This document shows, piece by piece, positions 5,330 to 6,002 of a stretch of DNA of 6,002 bases. The notes under the pieces were generated by a model. It worked only from the letters and a program-made list of their open reading frames with translations, was not told the DNA's origin and ran no database searches. The first letter of the stretch is position 1. Each line of letters starts with the position of its first letter. The DNA lies in contig DUJJ01000052.1 of assembly GCA_013329865.1 (NCBI GenBank), positions 1 through 6,002 on the forward strand, in the 5' to 3' direction. Source of the DNA: Candidatus Poseidoniaceae archaeon (lineage in GTDB: Archaea; Thermoplasmatota; Poseidoniia; Poseidoniales; Poseidoniaceae). Position numbers and translations under genes: made by a program.

Positions 5330-6002
5330 TCAGTTATCTGGTTTGTGTCCTCTAAATCTACTCGCCATACCAAGTGGCATTAGTAACCTGCCTTGCACAT
5401 TTTCAAAGCCGACTTCGCGCATGAGTTTTCGATAGTAACCATTAGTCCCGTAATGTGAATAGGTTTTGGCCAATCCCTTCCAAGGATGGTCCTTCTTTTT
5501 GGTAACATAGCGCGCCATCCATTGAACCACTGTTGACATCCATATTCGGCCAGCAAGGCCGTGTAACCAATTGGCTTTTCCGGCGTCACATATCACTAAT
5601 TGGCCACCAGGTTTGAGAACTCGCAGTATTTCTTCTAAGCCTTTTTTCTTGTCTTGAAAATCACGGAATGAAAAGAGGCAAAATACCCTATCAAAAGTAT
5701 TGTCTGGTAACGGAATTGATTCAGCAATTGCTAGGACATAATCTGCTGGACCCTCACCTCGTGTTTCACGCGCTTTATTGACTCTCACTCTAGCGACCTT
5801 TAGCATTTCTTCAGAGGGATCTAGGCATGTCAAATTTACCTTTTCTATGTCTTCAGCAAATGATCCGGGGCCGCAACCAACCTCCAAAACACTCATTCCA
5901 GGTTTAGCGTGATTGCGAACATTTTTGCGCCAAATTGCGTCTTGGCCGAAGGTCATCAATCGGTTAACACGGTCGTAGTTCGGGATGGATTCTTCCAGTT
6001 GG
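5330..6002 (-). CDS. UbiE/MenG-type SAM-dependent methyltransferase, 5' end outside the window
   Basis: A class I methyltransferase; 223 residues are visible and the frame is open to the edge. Upstream of the apparent TTG/ATG start near 5959, the frame continues through SIPNYDRVNRLMTFGQDAIW. This is the family signature YD--N-L-S-G-D--WR of UbiE/MenG/COQ5, so the real start lies beyond base 6002, probably by a few tens of codons. SAM-binding motif I is VLEVGCGPGSF (38-48 of the visible part), the ribose-binding acid is Asp61 in CLDPSEEML, and later motifs are AESIPLPDNTFD (93-104) and LRVLKPGGQLVI (126-137). The usual SFGLRN segment is replaced by SFRDFQD. Family members methylate demethylmenaquinone or a ubiquinone precursor on the aromatic ring. 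The exact substrate here cannot be read from sequence. Its place before the ATP synthase fits a respiratory role. Confidence 0.85.
   Translation of the reverse strand, partial: QLEESIPNYDRVNRLMTFGQDAIWRKNVRNHAKPGMSVLEVGCGPGSFAEDIEKVNLTCLDPSEEMLKVARVRVNKARETRGEGPADYVLAIAESIPLPDNTFDRVFCLFSFRDFQDKKKGLEEILRVLKPGGQLVICDAGKANWLHGLAGRIWMSTVVQWMARYVTKKKDHPWKGLAKTYSHYGTNGYYRKLMREVGFENVQGRLLMPLGMASRFRGHKPDN

Overview
The window carries most of an archaeal-type (A1AO, also called V/A-type) ATP synthase operon. Every gene reads on the minus strand, so transcription runs from high to low coordinates. The order is H (atpH), I (atpI, subunit a), K (atpK, the c-ring proteolipid), E (atpE), C (atpC), F (atpF) and the first 72 codons of A (atpA), which leaves the window at base 1. 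The genes for B and D would be expected beyond base 1. Upstream, on the same strand, is the 3' part of a UbiE/MenG-type methyltransferase whose frame is open to the right-hand edge.

The enzyme family, the H-I-K-E-C-F-A order and the GGTGAT-type ribosome binding sites suggest an archaeon. The short proteolipid with a cleavable-looking signal peptide, the quinone-type methyltransferase and the EF-hand insertion make me think of an aerobic, possibly marine, Thermoplasmatota lineage. That placement is a guess, because some bacteria also carry A/V-type operons of similar order.

Layout: 1-218 atpA (partial); 241-540 atpF; 550-1584 atpC (TTG start); 1595-2158 atpE; 2210-2527 atpK; 2558-4909 atpI; 4919-5236 atpH; an 84-base gap at 5246-5329; and 5330-6002 the methyltransferase. 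The window is almost entirely coding and has no gene-free stretch over 100 bases. I saw no tRNA, rRNA, CRISPR array or mobile element.

How the parts work together: the c-ring (K) turns against subunit a (I) as ions cross the membrane. The central stalk (C and F here, D outside) carries rotation to the catalytic A3B3 head. Two E/H peripheral stalks hold the head still against the soluble half of subunit a.

The most unusual element is an insertion of about 117 residues in subunit a, placed between its soluble and membrane halves. It holds two canonical EF-hand calcium-binding loops 37 residues apart, with His/Asp-rich stretches on both sides. This suggests a divalent-metal-responsive, perhaps calcium-controlled, ATP synthase stator. 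Two other points stand out. The c subunit has a Gln...Glu-Ser arrangement like that of sodium-binding c-rings. The operon also uses two classes of translation start that follow subunit copy number: GGAGG with ATG for K, E and A, and GGTGAT fused to the preceding stop codon with GTG or TTG for I, C and F.
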